In this document: piece by piece, positions 9,559 to 11,913 of the stretch | Layout: each line of letters starts with the position of its first letter | How positions within the stretch are numbered: the first letter of the stretch is position 1 | Source of the DNA: Comamonadaceae bacterium | GTDB lineage: Bacteria > Pseudomonadota > Gammaproteobacteria > Burkholderiales > Burkholderiaceae | DNA length: 11,913 bases | Direction of reading: 5' to 3' | Assembly (NCBI GenBank): GCA_947374535.1 | Contig: CANCCJ010000080.1 | Location: 1-11,913 of the forward strand | The notes under the pieces: model-generated | Database searches by the model: none | Seen by the model: the letters and a program-made list of their open reading frames with translations, nothing else | Told to the model about the DNA's origin: nothing | Translations under genes and position numbers: made by a program

Positions 9559-9667
9559 AAACGTCTCCTATACAAGTTTAAAAATCCCCAGTTTTGCTGC
9601 ATTTAATTAGCTGAACTGGAAGTGTGACTCTTTGTCGTGCCTTGGATGCATTGCAATGAGTGAACGA

Positions 9668-9696
9668 ATTTTGCGCATCAATGCAAACGTTTGCAA
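9668..9696 (-). promoter_or_regulatory. Tentative promoter of the receptor gene
   Basis: On the minus strand TTGCAA (9696-9691) and CAAAAT (9673-9668) are separated by 17 bp; each matches the sigma70 consensus at only 4 of 6 positions. Most of operator 1 would lie in the spacer and the rest over the -35. Transcription would begin near 9660, leaving a leader of about 100 nt. This is the best candidate I found but it is weak; the real promoter could lie elsewhere in the region. Confidence 0.3.
9682..9695. promoter_or_regulatory. LacI-family-type operator 1
   Basis: TGCAAACGTTTGCA is a perfect 14-bp palindrome with the central CG and AAACG/CGTTT core typical of LacI/GalR-family sites. It lies 124 bp upstream of the receptor start, inside the shared control region. 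A second, near-identical copy lies 199 bp away in front of tonB. No LacI-family gene is in the window, so the regulator (a SuxR- or ScrR-like protein) must be outside it. Confidence 0.75.
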
Positions 9697-9729
9697 CAAG
9701 ATTGCTTGGTTTTTCAAATATTCTTTGAA

Positions 9730-9751
9730 TGTTCAGATTTAAATATGAACA
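9730..9751. repeat. 22-bp near-perfect palindrome, unassigned
   Basis: Arms TGTTCA and TGAACA enclose a central ATTTAAAT; only one symmetric pair (9736/9745) is mismatched. It lies midway between the two LacI-type operators. It does not match those operators, the HexR site or the CRP consensus. It may be an operator for another dimeric regulator; without a U-tract and with an AT core it is not a terminator. Confidence 0.6.
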
Positions 9752-9852
9752 GTAACCCCTTGTTTTTTCTTGATTAAACCAATGAAATCAGGACTTTCCC
9801 TAGTGTAATTTGAATGCAACAAACGATTTTTTAAACTTAGGGTTTGTCCCGG

Positions 9853-9880
9853 TTGCTGAGAAATTTAGCCTAAATAGAAT
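9853..9880 (+). promoter_or_regulatory. Probable promoter of tonB-exbB-exbD
   Basis: A good -10 box TAGAAT (9875-9880, 5 of 6) is preceded after 16 bp by a poor -35, TTGCTG (9853-9858, 3 of 6). The predicted start, near 9887, falls inside operator 2, as in a classic repressed promoter. The leader would be about 58 nt. The weak -35 could imply need for an activator. Confidence 0.5.
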
Positions 9881-9894
9881 TGCAAACGATTGCA
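9881..9894. promoter_or_regulatory. LacI-family-type operator 2
   Basis: TGCAAACGATTGCA differs from operator 1 at one base and has the same CG centre. It abuts the tonB -10 box and covers the predicted transcription start, so a bound repressor should block the tonB operon. It lies 50 bp before the tonB ATG. Confidence 0.72.
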
Positions 9895-9944
9895 AAGATA
9901 ACTCGTCTATTTTTGCAACAAAGATAACCAGGAGCCACACACAC

Positions 9945-10538
9945 ATGAAAGACTACGCCAGTCAACAACGCAATCCAGGCAAGCATGTTGTCGGATTGAG
10001 TCTGGTGGTTTTGTTGCACATCATCTTGTTTTGGGCGATCAGTTCTGGCTTGGCCAAGAAGTTCGTCAAAGTGATCAAAGGGCCTGTTGAGGCTCAGTTG
10101 ATTGAAGATGCCAAGCCCGACATTCCACCGCCCCCGCCACCTCCACCGCCTCCACAAAAGAGTGCGCCTCCACCACCTGACTACGTGCCGCCGGTTGATA
10201 TTGCAGTGAATGCACCAGGCGGTGCCAATGCGATTGCTTCTGTCTCTGCCGCTCCTGTGCGCACAGCGCCGGTGGTGAATGCTGCGGCCAACTGTCCGAA
10301 GCCGGAGTACCCCAGTGCTTCACGCCGCAATGAAGAAGAGGGCACGGTTCAGCTGCGCTTCTTGATTGGCACCGAAGGCCAAGTGTTGGAGTCGCAAATC
10401 GAGAAAACCTCTGGCTACACGCGATTGGATGAGGCCGCACGCATTGCCTTGTCACGCTGCCAATTCAAACCCGGCACTCTGAACGGCAAGGCTGAACAAA
10501 GCTGGGCCAGCATGAAATACACATGGCGCTTGGAATAA
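9945..10538 (+). CDS. tonB: TonB energy-transducing protein
   Basis: Inner-membrane-anchored periplasmic protein that transmits proton-motive energy from ExbB-ExbD to outer-membrane receptors. The protein has 197 residues. A single membrane anchor spans about 13-35, with a histidine (H25) inside it as in other TonBs. A proline-rich periplasmic spacer follows, with ten consecutive prolines at 61-70 and four more at 75-78. The C-terminal TonB domain covers about 117-197, with PEYPSASRR and SGYTRLDEAA; it contains two cysteines, C117 and C172, which could form a disulfide. The ATG at 9945 is chosen because AGGAG lies 10 nt upstream (9930-9934). Starting at the upstream TTG (9810) would add 45 residues unlike any TonB. 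First gene of a tonB-exbB-exbD-exbD operon, divergent from the receptor and probably controlled by operator 2. Confidence 0.95.
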   Translation: MKDYASQQRNPGKHVVGLSLVVLLHIILFWAISSGLAKKFVKVIKGPVEAQLIEDAKPDIPPPPPPPPPPQKSAPPPPDYVPPVDIAVNAPGGANAIASVSAAPVRTAPVVNAAANCPKPEYPSASRRNEEEGTVQLRFLIGTEGQVLESQIEKTSGYTRLDEAARIALSRCQFKPGTLNGKAEQSWASMKYTWRLE

Positions 10539-10591
10539 GCGACACGACATCAACCACTGAATTCGAATCAATTTCTTAGGAGTCATTCATC

Positions 10592-11431
10592 ATGATTAAA
10601 CAAATCAAAACTTTTGCGTTGAGCGCTGGCCTTGTTGCAGGCTTGATGTTCGGCATGGTTGGTCAAGCACTAGCCGCCAAGGACAAAGCCCCTGCAGCAG
10701 CGCCTGTTGCCGCAGAAGTCGCCGCACCTGCGCCTGTGGCTGCCCCCGCTCCAGCACCTGCTGCGCACGCTGGTGAAGAAAACCCATACGGCCTGAGTGC
10801 TCTGTGGGCACAAGGTGACGTGGTGGCCAAGGGCACCTTGCTGATCTTGGTGATCATGAGTATGGGCAGCTGGTATGTGATCTTCACGAAATACTTTGAG
10901 CAAGCCAAGATCATGCGCTTTGCAAAGGCCGCCCAAGACAGCTTTTGGAGTGCTGGTAACGTGCGCCAAGGTGCAGACACCTTGGCCGAAGACAGTCCCT
11001 TCCGCTTCATTGCTGAAAAAGGCTTGGAAGGTGCTAGCAAACACACTGGCATGTTGGGTGCCATCAACTTCAACGACTGGGTGACCATGAGCATCCAGCG
11101 CGCCATCAACAACGTGCAAAGCCGCATGCAAGATGGGTTGGCTTTGTTGGCGACCGTCGGTTCTACCGCACCATTTGTGGGTTTGTTCGGCACCGTTTGG
11201 GGTATCTACAACGCGTTGGTGAAGATCGGCATGTCCGGCCAAGCCAGTATCGACAAAGTGGCAGGTCCTGTGGGCGAGTCCCTCATCATGACGGCCATTG
11301 GTTTGGCTGTGGCTGTGCCTGCGGTGTTGGGCTACAACTGGTTAGTGCGTCGCAACAAGTCGGCCATGGAAGATGTGAATGCTTTCGGTTCAGACTTGCA
11401 TTCTGTGCTGCTCGGCACCAACAACAAGTAA
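10592..11431 (+). CDS. exbB: ExbB proton-channel subunit (MotA/TolQ/ExbB family)
   Basis: Inner-membrane subunit that forms the ion-conducting complex with ExbD and drives TonB. The protein has 279 residues, longer than E. coli ExbB because of an N-terminal addition: a cleavable-type signal peptide (1-28, ending ALA) and an Ala/Pro-rich linker (about 33-60). This architecture is known from the longer ExbB forms of Pseudomonas and Xanthomonas. Membrane helices lie near 80-100, 185-208 and 230-253. The conserved GSTAPFVGLFGTVWGIYNAL (190-209) and GPVGESLIMTAIGLAVAVPAV (225-245) are present, with E229 matching the functional glutamate of the family (E176 in E. coli). AGGAG lies 11 nt before the ATG. 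It follows tonB by 53 bp without a terminator, so co-transcription is likely. Confidence 0.95.
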   Translation: MIKQIKTFALSAGLVAGLMFGMVGQALAAKDKAPAAAPVAAEVAAPAPVAAPAPAPAAHAGEENPYGLSALWAQGDVVAKGTLLILVIMSMGSWYVIFTKYFEQAKIMRFAKAAQDSFWSAGNVRQGADTLAEDSPFRFIAEKGLEGASKHTGMLGAINFNDWVTMSIQRAINNVQSRMQDGLALLATVGSTAPFVGLFGTVWGIYNALVKIGMSGQASIDKVAGPVGESLIMTAIGLAVAVPAVLGYNWLVRRNKSAMEDVNAFGSDLHSVLLGTNNK

Positions 11432-11446
11432 TCAGGAGTCACCATC

Positions 11447-11860
11447 ATGGCGATGAATGTTGGATCTGATGGGGATGACGAGATCATCAATGCCATCAAC
11501 ACCACGCCACTTGTGGACGTGATGTTGGTATTGCTGATCATCTTCTTGATCACCATTCCCGTGGTGACCACATCGGTGAAGGTCGATCTTCCTAAAGAAA
11601 AAAACCTGATCCGAGAGACCAAACCAGAGAACGTGATCATTTCGGTGAACGCTGCAGGCAATATTTACTTGTACGACACACCGATCAAGAATTCTGCGGA
11701 CTTGGTCAACCGAATGAAAACTTTTGCGGTGAAAGACCCGCAACCCGAAGTGCAAATTCGCGGTGACGCTCGAAGCGACTTCGAGTCTGTGGGGCGCGTG
11801 ATGTATGCCGTGCAGCGTGCAGGTATCGTCAAGGTCGGTTTCATCACCGAACCTAACTGA
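11447..11860 (+). CDS. exbD: ExbD biopolymer transport protein, first copy
   Basis: Partner of ExbB in the proton-driven TonB motor. The protein has 137 residues with a single N-terminal membrane helix (about 22-42) and a periplasmic domain. The motif TPLVDVMLVLLIIFLIT starts at residue 20 and includes D24, the membrane aspartate required for proton passage (D25 in E. coli). The ATG at 11447 follows AGGAG by 9 nt and lies 15 bp behind exbB; the next ATG in frame is two codons later and equally possible on motif grounds, but its spacing is worse. A second exbD-like start follows 15 bp downstream. Confidence 0.95.
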   Translation: MAMNVGSDGDDEIINAINTTPLVDVMLVLLIIFLITIPVVTTSVKVDLPKEKNLIRETKPENVIISVNAAGNIYLYDTPIKNSADLVNRMKTFAVKDPQPEVQIRGDARSDFESVGRVMYAVQRAGIVKVGFITEPN

Positions 11861-11875
11861 TCGAAGGAGATAAAC

Positions 11876-11913
11876 ATGGGAATGAACATCGGCCAAGGAT
11901 CAGGCAGTGGTGA
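11876..11913 (+). CDS. Second ExbD-like gene, start only
   Basis: An ATG 15 bp after exbD, behind a strong Shine-Dalgarno (GAAGGAGA, 11863-11870), opens a frame of 12 codons to the window edge: MGMNIGQGSGSG. The short Gly/Ser-rich start resembles the beginning of the preceding ExbD (MAMNVGSDGDD), and tonB-exbB-exbD1-exbD2 clusters are known in Xanthomonas and relatives. The product is inferred from context because no membrane helix is visible within the window. Confidence 0.6.
   Translation, partial: MGMNIGQGSGSG

Larger units (their letters stand above)
9559..9944. promoter_or_regulatory. Divergent control region between receptor gene and tonB
   Basis: 386 bp without a credible gene, AT-rich relative to the flanks. 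It carries the receptor's Shine-Dalgarno (9564-9569), a 10-bp palindrome CATTGCAATG (9649-9658), operator 1 (9682-9695), a 22-bp palindrome (9730-9751), the tonB promoter (9853-9880), operator 2 (9881-9894) and the tonB Shine-Dalgarno (AGGAG, 9930-9934). A TTG-initiated extension of tonB back to 9810 would cover part of it but has no ribosome site and reads through the promoter, so it is not accepted. Confidence 0.8.

Noticed and set aside
9804..9818. Possible second HexR site (TGTAATTTGAATGCA) in the divergent region.
   Set aside because: Only the left half-site is good; about 10 of 15 positions match the operator at 2989-3003 and the symmetry is poor.
9810..9944. 45-residue N-terminal extension of TonB from a TTG at 9810.
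   Set aside because: It has no ribosome site and would read through the -10 box and operator 2. ATG 9945 has a proper Shine-Dalgarno and a normal TonB N-terminus.

Overview
The window looks like chromosomal DNA of a Gram-negative betaproteobacterium, probably Burkholderiales/Comamonadaceae. This is inferred from the outer-membrane receptor plus TonB-ExbB-ExbD machinery, the HexR-controlled glucose-6-phosphate/Entner-Doudoroff entry genes and the protein sequence style. The taxonomic call is an impression, not a computed result. There are ten protein genes, two of them cut by the window edges. I found no RNA gene, mobile element or CRISPR array.

Layout. Positions 1-2952 (minus strand) hold a tight operon read hexR > zwf > pgl: a RpiR/HexR-type regulator, glucose-6-phosphate dehydrogenase and 6-phosphogluconolactonase (its 3' end is outside the window). 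Neighbouring genes overlap by 4 and 1 nt. Its promoter (2982-3009) carries a HexR-type palindrome exactly between the -35 and -10 boxes. Positions 3040-7224 (minus) hold a second overlapping set read amylosucrase/sucrose hydrolase (GH13) > MFS sugar transporter > PfkB-family (fructo)kinase. Upstream of it, and read in the same direction, lies a TonB-dependent receptor (7333-9558), separated by an intrinsic terminator/attenuator (7291-7324).

A 386-bp gene-free divergent control region (9559-9944) follows. It contains two LacI-family-type operators (9682-9695 and 9881-9894) and an unrelated 22-bp palindrome (9730-9751). From 9945 the plus strand encodes a complete energy-transducing system: tonB, exbB, exbD and the first codons of a second exbD.

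How it fits together: the receptor and its own TonB-ExbB-ExbD motor would bring a sugar, most likely sucrose, across the outer membrane. The MFS permease would carry it across the inner membrane, and the GH13 enzyme would split it into fructose and glucose or alpha-glucan. The kinase would make fructose-6-phosphate. After isomerisation (enzyme not in the window), Zwf and Pgl would feed it into 6-phosphogluconate, with HexR reporting flux. The arrangement resembles sux-type sucrose loci of Xanthomonas, here joined to a HexR regulon and a dedicated TonB motor. The LacI-type regulator expected to bind the two operators is not encoded in the window. Sucrose as substrate is an inference from the GH13 family and the kinase.
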